64,000 nucleotides of DNA from assembly GCF_042654245.1 (NCBI RefSeq), contig NZ_JBHSGI010000005.1:509160-573159 (forward strand), given 5' to 3'. Below the pieces are notes generated by a model that was given only the letters and a program-made list of their open reading frames with translations, ran no database searches and was not told the DNA's origin. Of this stretch, positions 34,574 to 44,000 are shown one piece after another. Position 1 is the first letter of the stretch. Each line of letters begins with the position of its first letter. The translations under genes and the position numbers were made by a program. This DNA comes from Seohaeicola_A nanhaiensis (GTDB lineage Bacteria > Pseudomonadota > Alphaproteobacteria > Rhodobacterales > Rhodobacteraceae).

Positions 34574-34789
34574 ATGACGACCTACAGTGCCTTCATTCAA
34601 CCCCGCGCCGGTATGGCGATGCAAATCGTCGAAGTTATCGACAGGTTTGCTGCCAAACTGGCCGCGACGCGGCGCTACCATGAAACGGTGGACGCGCTGT
34701 CGCAGTTGGACGACCGGGAGCTGGCGGACATCGGTCTGGACCGTATGGGCATCTGCTCGGCGGCCCGAAAAAGTGCTAACTGGTCGTAA
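34574..34789 (+). CDS. DUF1127 protein, CcaF1-like RNA-binding protein
   Basis: A 71-aa protein whose C-terminal half carries the DUF1127 motif LDDRELADIGLDRMGI (about 45-60); the N-terminal part is a basic amphipathic helix. Its 3' side is followed directly by two CCUCCUCCC-loop small RNAs, the same arrangement as RSP_6037 (CcaF1) and CcsR1-4 in R. sphaeroides, where the protein binds RNA and takes part in sRNA maturation. The orthology is inferred from motif plus context. No terminator separates it from the sRNAs, so co-transcription and processing are expected. Confidence 0.8.
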   Translation: MTTYSAFIQPRAGMAMQIVEVIDRFAAKLAATRRYHETVDALSQLDDRELADIGLDRMGICSAARKSANWS

Positions 34790-34797
34790 AGACCGAG

Positions 34798-34885
34798 AAT
34801 TCAGAGATCAGGCGTCTCTCTCCTCCTCCCTGAGGCGTCTGTAACCAGCGGCGGCATCATCCTCCTCCCCGATGCCGCCGCACCC
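34798..34885 (+). ncRNA. CcsR/cuckoo-type sRNA 1
   Basis: Two stem-loops present CCUCCUCCC in their loops. Hairpin 1 (34802-34841) pairs CAGA/TCTG and TCAGG/CCTGA around the motif at 34822-34830. Hairpin 2 has a perfect 11-bp stem, GCGGCGGCATC (34848-34858) with GATGCCGCCGC (34871-34881), and the motif at 34861-34869. Each CcsR RNA of R. sphaeroides has two such loops. The motif is complementary to Shine-Dalgarno sequences. The ends given are approximate. Confidence 0.8.
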
Positions 34886-34911
34886 CATACCACCGGCGAA
34901 AGCCGTGGGAA

Positions 34912-35006
34912 CGACGCTTCCGGTTCGCTCCTCCTCCCTCGCGACCGGTTGCCGACAGAGACGGCGGCACCCCTCCTCCTCCCTGGTGCCGCCGTTTTCT
35001 TTTTTC
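34912..35006 (+). ncRNA. CcsR/cuckoo-type sRNA 2
   Basis: Again two stem-loops display CCUCCUCCC. Hairpin 3 pairs CCGGTTCGC (34920-34928) with GCGACCGG (34941-34948), one bulged base, with the motif at 34930-34938. Hairpin 4 has a perfect 11-bp stem, ACGGCGGCACC (34961-34971) with GGTGCCGCCGT (34985-34995), and the motif at 34975-34983. Hairpin 4 also terminates the unit. Between the two sRNAs a CGGC-GAAA-GCCG tetraloop hairpin may be a processing signal. Confidence 0.8.
34961..35005 (+). terminator. Terminator of the ccaF1-like/sRNA operon
   Basis: The perfect 11-bp stem of hairpin 4 is followed directly by TTTTCTTTTTT, a strong intrinsic terminator. It ends the DUF1127-sRNA transcription unit. 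Confidence 0.88.
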
Positions 35007-35162
35007 CAGTCAAACAATATGCGAAATCATGCTGCGTGGCAGCATGCGCCAGGGCCGTGCATGGTATCGCCGGAAACGTGACCCGTCATGGATCAACACA
35101 GCCCCCTGCGCAACGCACGGCTCGCATGGGACGGCATGGCACTGCGGATCGAAACGGACGAA

Positions 35163-37511
35163 CTAGAAGGGAATATTGTCAGCCGCGCTGACGAAACGGG
35201 CTACGACTTTCTTGGTGCCGGCTTTTTCGAAGTCGATTTCCAGCTTGTCACCCTCGATTGCCACAACCGCGCCATAGCCGAACTTCTGGTGGAAGACCCG
35301 CTCGCCCGTACTGAAGGCGCTCACGGCATCGAGATCGATCACCGTATTCCGGCTCTCCGACGGCTGCGACATCCCACGTTGCCCGGCCCGGGACTGCAAC
35401 CGTTTCCAGCCCGGCGAGTTGTAGCCGTCCGCCGCGGCCACCCGGTCGGCCATCCCGTCCGAGGCACGGGGCGCCGCCGCACCGAAACCACCGCCGTAAA
35501 GACCCGGCGGAGTCAGCACCTCGACATGTTCGCTCGGCAGCTCATCGATGAACCGGGAGGGCAAGGCCGACTGCCACTGCCCGAACACCCGCCGGTTTCC
35601 GGCGAAAGAGATCGTGCACAGTTCTTCTGCACGGGTGATTCCCACATAGGCCAATCGCCGCTCTTCTTCCAACCCCTTGATTCCGCTCTCGTCCATGGAG
35701 CGCTGTGACGGAAACAACCCATCTTCCCAGCCTGGCAGGAAGACCGCCGGAAATTCGAGCCCCTTGGCCGCGTGCAGCGTCATGATCGATACCTTGGCGC
35801 CATCCTCGGCCTGATCGTTGTCCATGATCAGCGCGACATGCTCAAGGAATCCCTGGAGATTGTCGAAATTTTCCAGCGCCTTGACCAGTTCCTTGAGGTT
35901 TTCCAGCCGCCCCGGCGCCTCCGGTGTCTTTTCGTTCTGCCACATGGCCGTGTAGCCGGATTCGTCCAGAATGATCTCGGCCAGTTCCGTATGGGGGATG
36001 TTCCTGTCGCCGGCCATACGGCCCCAGCGGTCCAGGCTTTCGACCAGATAGCGCAGTTCGCCCGCGCCTTTTCCGCCGATGTCGCCATCCTGCAGCGCCA
36101 GGCGGGCACCATCTATAAGGGACACCCCGTGCTCGCGTGCCTTCACCTGAAGTTTCTGTTGTGCCTTGTCGCCCAGTCCGCGCTTGGGCGTATTCACGAT
36201 CCGTTCGAAGGCCAGATCGTCCTCGGGAGAAACCACCAGCCGGAAATAGGCCATCGCATCGCGGATCTCGAGCCTCTCGTAGAAACGCGGACCGCCGATG
36301 ACCTTGTAGGGCAGTCCGATGGTCAGGAACCTGTCCTCGAAGGCGCGCATCTGATGGCTGGCGCGCACCAGGATCGCCACGGCATCGAGGTCGAAGGGAC
36401 GCATGCCGCGCGCGCCTCTCTGCATCGCCTCGATCTCTTCTCCGATCCAGCGCGCCTCTTCCTCGCCGTCCCAATGACCAATCAAGCGAACCTTTTCGCC
36501 CTCCGCGGCTTCGGTCCACAGTTCCTTGCCCAGCCGCCCGAGATTGCCCCGAATCACGCCGGAAGCGGCCGCAAGGATATGCGGGGTCGAGCGATAGTTC
36601 TGCTCGAGCCTCACCACATGTGCGCCCGGAAAATCCTTTTCGAACCGCAGGATGTTGCCGACTTCGGCACCGCGCCAGCCATAAATCGACTGGTCGTCAT
36701 CACCGACGCAGCAGATGTTCTTGTGCGCCCCGGCCAGCAGGCGCAGCCAAAGATATTGCGCGACGTTGGTGTCCTGATATTCGTCCACGAGAATGTAGCG
36801 GAACCAGCGCTGGTATTGCTCCAGCACGTCCGGGTGGGTCTGGAAGATCGTCACCATATGCAACAGAAGATCGCCGAAATCGGTGGCGTTCAGCTCTTTC
36901 AGCCGCGCCTGATACTGCGCGTATATCTCTGTGCCGCGATGATTGAAGGCGCTGGCGTCCGACACCGGCACTTTCTCGGGTACGAGCGCGCGGTTCTTCC
37001 AGCCGTCGATCAGCGAGGCGATCATCCGCGCCGGCCAACGCTTCTCGTCAATGTTGTTGGCCAGAACCAGCTGTTTGAGCAGGCGAATCTGGTCGTCCGT
37101 ATCGAGGATGGTAAAGTTCGACTTGAGCCCGACCAATTCCGCGTGTCGCCGCAAGAGCTTCACACAGATCGCGTGGAAGGTGCCAAGCCATGGCATCCCC
37201 TCGACCGCCTCGCCCAGCATCGAGCCGACGCGATTCTTCATCTCGCGCGCGGCCTTGTTGGTAAAGGTGACGGCCAGAATCTCGTTCGGCCGCGCCTTGC
37301 CCGTGGCCAGCAGGTGCACGATCCGCGCCGTCAGCGCCCGCGTCTTGCCCGTGCCCGCCCCGGCCAACATCAGCACCGGCCCATCCAGTTGCAGGACCGC
37401 AGCACGCTGTTCGTCGTTCAGGCCGTCAAGATAGGGGGCAGGCCGCGCCGCCATCGCGCGACGGGACAGCGGTTCCGCCGCAGGGGCGTCGATATCGTCG
37501 AAACTGCTCAT
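35163..37511 (-). CDS. uvrD: DNA helicase UvrD/PcrA (Rep-family)
   Basis: A 782-aa superfamily 1A 3'-5' helicase for nucleotide-excision and mismatch repair. Motifs in order: LAGAGTGKTRALTARI (Walker A), VTFTNKAAREMKNR (Ia), FRYILVDEYQDTNVAQY (Walker B), CVGDDDQSIYGWRGA (III), VRLEQNYRST (IV), IMTLHAAKGLEFPAVF (V) and RRLAYVGITRAEE (VI). An SOS box lies 40 bp upstream of the ATG, overlapping the 3' end of the marR-like gene. Confidence 0.96.
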   Translation of the reverse strand: MSSFDDIDAPAAEPLSRRAMAARPAPYLDGLNDEQRAAVLQLDGPVLMLAGAGTGKTRALTARIVHLLATGKARPNEILAVTFTNKAAREMKNRVGSMLGEAVEGMPWLGTFHAICVKLLRRHAELVGLKSNFTILDTDDQIRLLKQLVLANNIDEKRWPARMIASLIDGWKNRALVPEKVPVSDASAFNHRGTEIYAQYQARLKELNATDFGDLLLHMVTIFQTHPDVLEQYQRWFRYILVDEYQDTNVAQYLWLRLLAGAHKNICCVGDDDQSIYGWRGAEVGNILRFEKDFPGAHVVRLEQNYRSTPHILAAASGVIRGNLGRLGKELWTEAAEGEKVRLIGHWDGEEEARWIGEEIEAMQRGARGMRPFDLDAVAILVRASHQMRAFEDRFLTIGLPYKVIGGPRFYERLEIRDAMAYFRLVVSPEDDLAFERIVNTPKRGLGDKAQQKLQVKAREHGVSLIDGARLALQDGDIGGKGAGELRYLVESLDRWGRMAGDRNIPHTELAEIILDESGYTAMWQNEKTPEAPGRLENLKELVKALENFDNLQGFLEHVALIMDNDQAEDGAKVSIMTLHAAKGLEFPAVFLPGWEDGLFPSQRSMDESGIKGLEEERRLAYVGITRAEELCTISFAGNRRVFGQWQSALPSRFIDELPSEHVEVLTPPGLYGGGFGAAAPRASDGMADRVAAADGYNSPGWKRLQSRAGQRGMSQPSESRNTVIDLDAVSAFSTGERVFHQKFGYGAVVAIEGDKLEIDFEKAGTKKVVARFVSAADNIPF

Positions 37512-37550
37512 GTCGGCACCTTAACAGCGCCCCTGACCAAGGGAAAGAGA

Positions 37551-37565
37551 GTTCGCGCTATGTTC
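37551..37565 (-). promoter_or_regulatory. LexA (SOS) box of uvrD
   Basis: GTTCGCGCTATGTTC on the plus strand matches GTTC-N7-GTTC exactly and has the same orientation relative to its gene as the recA box. It overlaps the last codons of the upstream regulator gene, so uvrD appears to have its own LexA-controlled promoter. Confidence 0.8.
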
Positions 37566-38133
37566 CTTCGCTGCCCAGGTTGGCGATCTGGCTACCATAA
37601 CGGCCGAGAAGTCGCGAGAAGGTGACGATTTCCTCTTCGCTCCAGTCCTCGAAGATCCGCACCATCCGCAGCCATTTGAACTGGAAGAAGTCGAACAGAA
37701 GTTCCCAGCCGGTTTCAGTCACCTCAAGCAAGGATTTGCGTCCGTCCTTCTGCGCCGCCACGCGCCTGATATACCCCTGTTCGATCAGTGCGGCAGTGAT
37801 GCGCGAGGCGCGCGAGGGGTCAATGTTCAACTCTTCCGCAACCGCACCGACTGTCGGCTCGCCGGGCGCGGGCCGCCCAACCCCGTTGCCGATCCGCAGA
37901 ACGGCGGCAAGCCCCTGAAAGACCGCCGGTTCCAGACCAGTATTTCCCTGCTTGAGAAAGGCCACGACAAGATCTGCTTTCACCGTATGCCGCATCAACT
38001 GGAACAGGGTCATGTCGAGCGACAGCAACGCATCGGCAGCGCCGGACGGCACCCGCGACGCCCGCAGGTTTTCCTCGAAGACGTCGAAGTAGGTCTTTCC
38101 TCGAAAGTTCTTTTTTGGGCGCGGTTCTGTCAT
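37558..38133 (-). CDS. MarR-family transcriptional regulator
   Basis: A 191-aa winged-helix regulator. The HTH is about residues 95-125 (TVGAVAEELNIDPSRASRIT), the wing contains RRVAAQKDGRKSLLEVTETG, and helices for dimerisation flank it. It is divergent from an efflux pump, so it is probably the pump's repressor. ATG 38133 is used rather than 38169. The divergent intergenic region contains strong inverted repeats. Confidence 0.85.
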   Translation of the reverse strand: MTEPRPKKNFRGKTYFDVFEENLRASRVPSGAADALLSLDMTLFQLMRHTVKADLVVAFLKQGNTGLEPAVFQGLAAVLRIGNGVGRPAPGEPTVGAVAEELNIDPSRASRITAALIEQGYIRRVAAQKDGRKSLLEVTETGWELLFDFFQFKWLRMVRIFEDWSEEEIVTFSRLLGRYGSQIANLGSEGT

Positions 38134-38157
38134 GCCCCCAAGACTATGCCCGGATAA

Positions 38158-38195
38158 TGACTTCGTCAATAAGTTGATAAACCCACATTATTGAC
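38158..38195. promoter_or_regulatory. Candidate MarR operator between regulator and efflux pump
   Basis: Two overlapping inverted repeats are seen: TGAC-TTC-GTCA (38158-38168), and GTCAATAA (38165-38172) paired with TTATTGAC (38188-38195). They lie between the divergent starts at 38133 and 38249, in locally AT-rich DNA, as expected for MarR operators. Confidence 0.55.
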
Positions 38196-38248
38196 ATTGG
38201 CACATATTTTGCGCCATTGAGATCCCAACCCGATTCCAGGATCCGCAG

Positions 38249-39745
38249 ATGACTCATCCAGACCCAGAACCGCACCATCCCCACGTCGATATTCACTCGG
38301 TTCGCCTGATCCTGTTCTCGATCGCCCTGCTCCTGCTGCTCGCTTCGCTGGACCAGACCATCGTTTCGACCGCGTTGCCGACCATCGTGTCTGATCTCGG
38401 CGGGGTGGAACACCTGAGCTGGGTCGTGACGGCCTATTTCCTCGCCTCCACCGTCGTGGCGCCGATCTATGGCAAACTGGGCGATCTCTACGGCCGTCGG
38501 AACACCATCTTCGTGTCGGTTACGATGTTCCTGCTCGGCTCGGCCCTCTGCGGGCTAGCCCAAAGCATGATGGGCCTTATCCTGGCGCGCGCGCTTCAGG
38601 GGCTGGGCGGCGGCGGGCTGTTCGTGCTGGCGCTTTCGGTCGTGGGCGAGGTGATCCCGCCACGCGAACGCGGCAAGGTGCAGGGCGTCTTCGCCGCGGT
38701 CTTCTCGCTCTCATCGGTGATTGGTCCCCTGATCGGCGGCTGGTTCGTCGATGTCTTCTCGTGGCACTGGATCTTTTACATCAACCTGCCGGTCGGGCTG
38801 ATCGCCTTGGTGACATTCGCCATCTCCTTCAAACCGACAGGCCGGCGGGTCAGCCACAAGATCGACTGGGCCGGAGCGGCCTTCCTTACCATCGCGCTGG
38901 CAGCGCTGACGCTGGTGACAAGCCTTGGCGGACGCAGTTTCTCCTGGGCTTCGCCCCAGGCGATCGGCCTCGCGGCGCTATCACTGCTGGCGACGCTGGC
39001 CTTCCTGCGCGCCGAAACCCGCGCAGCCGAGCCAATCCTGCCACTGAGCCTGTTTCGCCTGAACGTTTTCTGGGTCACCAGCGTAGTCGGCTTCATCGCC
39101 GGGGCAGCAATGTTCGGTACCATCACCTTCCTGCCAGTCTACCTTCAGATCGCCCGAGGCGCCACGCCCACCGAATCGGGCCTGATGCTGATCCCGATGA
39201 CCTTGGGAATCCTGACGGCTTCCACCTTTTCGGGCCAATATATGCGCCGTACCGGCCGATACGGCATTCTGCCGCGTATCGGCACCGCGCTGCTGACGCT
39301 GGGAATGCTGTTGCTGACCCAGATCGAGGCGGACTCGCCGGCGCTCTATGTCTTTGCCTCCATCGCTACAGTCGGACTTGGAATGGGGTGCATTTTTCCC
39401 GTCGTCACGACCTCGGTTCAGAACGCCGTGCCGCGGCCGCAGCTCGGAACCGCTACCGCCAGCGGCATCATGTTTCGCCAGGTCGGCGGCGCGCTGGCGG
39501 TTGCGGTGTTCGGCGCGCTTTTCGCCGCCGGACTGGGGATGGAGGCGGCCGGCCATGGCACACTTTCCCCCGAAACCATTACCACTCTGCCCGAGTCGGC
39601 GCGGCTCGCCTTTGGCTCCAAGGTCACGGCCGCCCTTCATCCGATCTTCTGGATCGCCGCGGCGCTTGGGTTTGTCGGTCTCTGCTTCTCGTTCCTGCTG
39701 AAAGAGATACCCTTGTCCGGAATCGCACGTCCCGAACCGGCCTGA
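38249..39745 (+). CDS. DHA2-family multidrug MFS efflux transporter
   Basis: A 498-aa protein with about 14 membrane helices, the drug:H+ antiporter-2 type. TM1 ends in LLLASLDQTIVSTALPTI (motif D1) and the motif-A loop GKLGDLYGRRNTIF follows TM2. GxxGPxxGG motif C appears as GPLIGGWFVDVFSWHWIF. The substrate is unknown. It is divergent from the MarR gene and followed 21 bp later by an FMN dehydrogenase. Confidence 0.92.
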   Translation: MTHPDPEPHHPHVDIHSVRLILFSIALLLLLASLDQTIVSTALPTIVSDLGGVEHLSWVVTAYFLASTVVAPIYGKLGDLYGRRNTIFVSVTMFLLGSALCGLAQSMMGLILARALQGLGGGGLFVLALSVVGEVIPPRERGKVQGVFAAVFSLSSVIGPLIGGWFVDVFSWHWIFYINLPVGLIALVTFAISFKPTGRRVSHKIDWAGAAFLTIALAALTLVTSLGGRSFSWASPQAIGLAALSLLATLAFLRAETRAAEPILPLSLFRLNVFWVTSVVGFIAGAAMFGTITFLPVYLQIARGATPTESGLMLIPMTLGILTASTFSGQYMRRTGRYGILPRIGTALLTLGMLLLTQIEADSPALYVFASIATVGLGMGCIFPVVTTSVQNAVPRPQLGTATASGIMFRQVGGALAVAVFGALFAAGLGMEAAGHGTLSPETITTLPESARLAFGSKVTAALHPIFWIAAALGFVGLCFSFLLKEIPLSGIARPEPA

Positions 39746-39766
39746 CGGGCAACCGGGCTGGACAAG

Positions 39767-40957
39767 ATGCCGGGCACTCCGCCACATACCGGAATGGATC
39801 TGCACAGCACATATCCCGGCGTGATGGACCTCAAGTGGCGGGCGCAAAAGCGCCTGCCCAAATTCGTCTGGGAATATCTGGACAGCGGCACCGGGGTCGA
39901 AGCAACAAAGGCCCGCAACCGCGCCGCGCTGGATCGGCTCGGCTTCATGCCCTCGATCCTGCATGGCCCACAGACTCCCGACCTGAGTTGCCGGTTTCTG
40001 GGGCAGAACTATCCCCTGCCCTTCGGTATCGCTCCGGTGGGCATGTCCGGACTGGTCTGGCCGGATGCTGAGGGGCATCTGGCCCGGGCCGCCGCCACCG
40101 CCGGCATCCCCTATTCGATGAGTACGGTGGCGACGCAGAGCCCCGAAGACATCGCCCGGCATCTTGGCGCGCAAGCCTGGTTTCAGATGTATCCCCCGAA
40201 AGACGAGGACATCCGCCGCGACATGCTGGCCCGTGCCCGCGCCGCCGGATTCACCGCGCTGATCCTGACCGTCGACGTGCCGGTGGCGTCGCGGCGCGAA
40301 CGCCAGACGCGGTCCGGCCTGACCAGCCCGCCGAAGCTGACGCCGCGCCTGCTGGCACAGGTGGCCATGCGCCCGGCCTGGGCGCTTGGCATGGCTCGGA
40401 GCGGCCTGCCGCACATGCGCACGCTCGACAAGTATATTTCCGGCCCGCAGGCCAACCTGCCGCCTACCGCCCATGTCGGTTACCTGCTTCGTACCTCGCC
40501 CGACTGGGACTATGCCCGCTGGCTGCGCGACAATTGGGATGGGCCGTTTCTGATCAAGGGCGTCCTGCGTCCGGAGGACGCCGAACCGCTTGAAAGGATA
40601 GGGGCGGATGCGCTCTGGATCTCTAACCACGCGGGACGTCAGTTCGACGGCTCGCCGGCCACAGCGGAAGCGCTGCCGCTGGTCCGCGCGGCCACAAGGC
40701 TGCCGATCATCTTCGACAGCGGAGTCGAAAGCGGTCTCGACATCCTGCGCGCCCTCGCGCTCGGGGCCGATTTCGTGATGCTGGGCCGCGCCTTCCACTT
40801 CGCGCTGGCCGCTCTCGGCCCGACAGGACCGGCCCATCTGATCGACATCCTGGCCAAGGACATGATGGCCAACATGGGCCAGCTCGGCGCTTCAACGCTT
40901 TCCGGCCTGCCGCCGCCAATCCCGTTGCCGCATCTTGGCGGCGGGTCGTCCATGTAA
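39767..40957 (+). CDS. FMN-dependent alpha-hydroxy-acid dehydrogenase (LldD-like)
   Basis: A 396-aa TIM-barrel flavoprotein of the lactate/glycolate oxidase family. It shows PFGIAPVGMSGLVWPDAE and YSMSTVATQSPEDIA in the FMN site, LILTVDVPVASRRERQTR, the catalytic histidine region WISNHAGRQFDGSPAT (HAGRQ in place of the common HGGRQ), and DSGVESGLDILRALALGADF with VMLGRAF for FMN phosphate. L-lactate to pyruvate is plausible because pyruvate carboxylase follows, but the substrate is inferred. A start at 39794 is also possible. Confidence 0.88.
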   Translation: MPGTPPHTGMDLHSTYPGVMDLKWRAQKRLPKFVWEYLDSGTGVEATKARNRAALDRLGFMPSILHGPQTPDLSCRFLGQNYPLPFGIAPVGMSGLVWPDAEGHLARAAATAGIPYSMSTVATQSPEDIARHLGAQAWFQMYPPKDEDIRRDMLARARAAGFTALILTVDVPVASRRERQTRSGLTSPPKLTPRLLAQVAMRPAWALGMARSGLPHMRTLDKYISGPQANLPPTAHVGYLLRTSPDWDYARWLRDNWDGPFLIKGVLRPEDAEPLERIGADALWISNHAGRQFDGSPATAEALPLVRAATRLPIIFDSGVESGLDILRALALGADFVMLGRAFHFALAALGPTGPAHLIDILAKDMMANMGQLGASTLSGLPPPIPLPHLGGGSSM

Positions 40958-41051
40958 CGGAACGCTAACGTTTTCGACTTGCGCCGCGGTGCAGCGTGTC
41001 GTTTGTTCCGCGCAGGAAATCGTCGCCATTGCGCCGAGGGAGTGCTGCCAG

Positions 41052-44000
41052 ATGACCGAGTTCTCGAAGATCCTCATCGCCAACCGGGGTGAGATCGCCA
41101 TCCGCATCATGCGCGCGGCGAATGAGATGGGGAAAAAGACCGTCGCGGTCTATGCCGAGGAAGACAAGCTGGGTCTGCACCGCTTCAAGGCAGACGAAGC
41201 CTATCGCATCGGCGAAGGGCTGGGCCCGGTCGCGGCCTATCTCTCGATCCCCGAGATCATCCGTGTGGCCAAGCTCTCCGGCGCCGACGCCATCCATCCG
41301 GGCTATGGCCTGCTGTCAGAAAACCCGGATTTCGTCGATGCCTGCACTCAGGCAGGAATCACCTTCATCGGCCCCAAGGCCGAGACGATGCGCGCCCTTG
41401 GCGACAAGGCAAGCGCCCGGCGGGTGGCGATTGCCGCAGGCGTTCCGGTGATTCCGGCGACCGAGGTGCTGGGCGACGATATGGACGCGATCCGCAAGGA
41501 AGCCGCCGAAGTGGGATATCCGCTGATGCTCAAGGCCAGCTGGGGTGGAGGCGGGCGCGGCATGCGCCCGATCAACAACGAAAAGGAACTGGCTGAAAAG
41601 GTCATGGAGGGCCGGCGCGAGGCCGAGGCCGCCTTCGGCAACGGCGAGGGCTATCTCGAAAAGATGATCACCCGCGCCCGCCACGTCGAGGTGCAGATCC
41701 TCGGCGACAAGCATGGCAACATGTATCACCTGTTTGAACGCGACTGCTCGGTGCAGCGCAGGAACCAGAAGGTCGTCGAACGCGCGCCCGCGCCTTATCT
41801 GACCGAGGAACAGCGCGCCGAGATCTGCGAGCTGGGCTACCGTATCTGCAAGCACGTCAATTACGAATGCGCCGGCACTGTCGAGTTCCTGATGGATATG
41901 ACCGACGGTAAGTTCTACTTTATCGAGGTCAACCCCCGCGTCCAGGTCGAACATACCGTCACCGAGGAAGTGACCGGGATCGACATCGTCCGCGCCCAGA
42001 TCCTGATCGCTGAAGGCAAAACCATCGCCGAGGCCACCGGCAAGGCCAGCCAGGAGGATATCCGCCTCACCGGCCACGCCCTGCAATGCCGGGTGACGAC
42101 TGAGGATCCGCAAAACAACTTCATTCCCGATTATGGTCGCATCACCGCATACCGCTCGGCAACCGGCATGGGCATCCGGCTTGACGGCGGCACCGCTTAT
42201 GCCGGCGGTGTCATCACGCGGTATTACGACTCTCTTCTGACCAAGGTCACCGCAAAGGCGCCGACGCCCGAAATGGCCATTGCCCGCATGGACCGTGCCT
42301 TGCGCGAGTTCCGGATTCGCGGCGTCTCGACCAACATTGCCTTTGTCGAGAACCTGCTGAAGCATCCGACCTTCCTGTCGAATGAATATACTACGAAGTT
42401 CATCGACGAGACGCCCGAGCTTTTCACCTTCAGGAAGCGTCGCGACCGCGGCACGAAGGTGCTGACCTATATCGCCGACATCACGGTGAACGGCCACCCC
42501 GAGACCAAGGCCCGCCCCAAGCCGCCCGCCGACCTGAAGCCGCCGAAACCCCCGGCGCTGCGCACCGAAGAACCCCGCATGGGCACCCGTAACCTGCTGG
42601 AACAGAAGGGGCCGCAGGCCGTCGCCGACTGGATGAAGGCCCAGCGCCAGTTGCTGATCACCGACACCACCATGCGCGACGGCCATCAGTCGCTGCTCGC
42701 AACTCGGATGCGCAGCCTTGACATGATCAAGGTCGCCCCTGCCTATGCCGCCAACCTGCCGCAGTTGTTCAGCGTCGAATGTTGGGGCGGCGCGACGTTT
42801 GACGTGGCCTATCGCTTCCTTCAGGAATGCCCCTGGCAGCGCCTGCGCGACCTGCGCGAACGCATGCCGAACGTCATGACCCAGATGCTGCTGCGCGCCT
42901 CCAACGGTGTCGGCTATACCAACTATCCCGACAACGTGGTCCAATCCTTCGTCGCGCAAGCGGCGACCACGGGGGTCGACGTGTTCCGCGTCTTCGACAG
43001 CTTGAATTGGGTCGAGAACATGCGCGTCGCCATGGACGCCGTGGTTGAGGCGGGCAAAGTCTGCGAAGGGTCGATCTGCTATACCGGCGACATCAACGAC
43101 CCCGCGCGCTCCAAATACAACCTCAAGTATTACGTCCAGATGGGCAAGGACCTGAAAGCCGCCGGCGCCCATGTGCTCGGCCTCAAGGACATGGCCGGTC
43201 TGCTGAAACCCGCTGCCGCGCGCGTGCTGATCCAGGCGCTGAAAGAGGAAGTGGGCCTGCCGATCCACTTCCACACTCATGACACGGCGGGGGTTGCTGT
43301 CGCCTCAATCCTCGCCGCCGCCGAGGCGGGCGTGGATGCCGTCGATTGTGCGATGGACGCCCTTTCCGGAAATACCAGCCAGGCCACCCTCGGCTCGGTC
43401 GTCGAGGCATTGCGCCACACCCCGCGCGACACCGGACTGGACATCGACGCCATCCGCGAAATCTCGGATTATTGGGAGGCCGTGCGCGGCCAGTATGCGG
43501 CCTTTGAGTCGGGCATGCAGGCGCCCTCGTCCGAAGTTTACCTGCACGAGATGCCCGGCGGCCAGTTCACCAATCTCAAGGCGCAGGCGCGCAGCCTCGG
43601 CCTCGAAGAGCGCTGGCATGAGGTCGCGCAGATGTATGCCGAGGTGAACATGATGTTCGGCGACATCGTCAAAGTCACGCCGTCGTCGAAGGTCGTCGGC
43701 GACATGGCGCTGATGATGGTCAGCCAGGGACTGACGCGAAGCCAGGTCGAAGATCCGAACGTCGAGGTGGCTTTCCCCGATTCCGTCATCGACATGATGA
43801 AGGGCAACCTTGGTCAGCCACCGGGCGGTTTCCCTGAAGCCATCGTGAGGAAGGTTCTGAAAGGCGAGGCGCCCAACCTCGAACGCCCCGGCAAGCACCT
43901 CGCGCCGGTGGATCTCGAAGAGGTAAGGGCCGAGGTCAGCAAGGAACTGGAAGGCAAGCCTGTCGATGACGAGGACCTGAATGGGTATCTGATGTATCCC

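Noticed and set aside
35028..35046. Perfect hairpin CATGCTGC/GCAGCATG as a terminator
   Set aside because: No T-run follows, and the strong sRNA terminator lies only about 25 bp upstream.
35772..37625. 617-aa frame antisense to uvrD
   Set aside because: All UvrD motifs are on the opposite strand and the antisense product has no recognisable domain.
41316..43280. 654-aa frame antisense to pyc
   Set aside because: Antisense shadow of pyruvate carboxylase.
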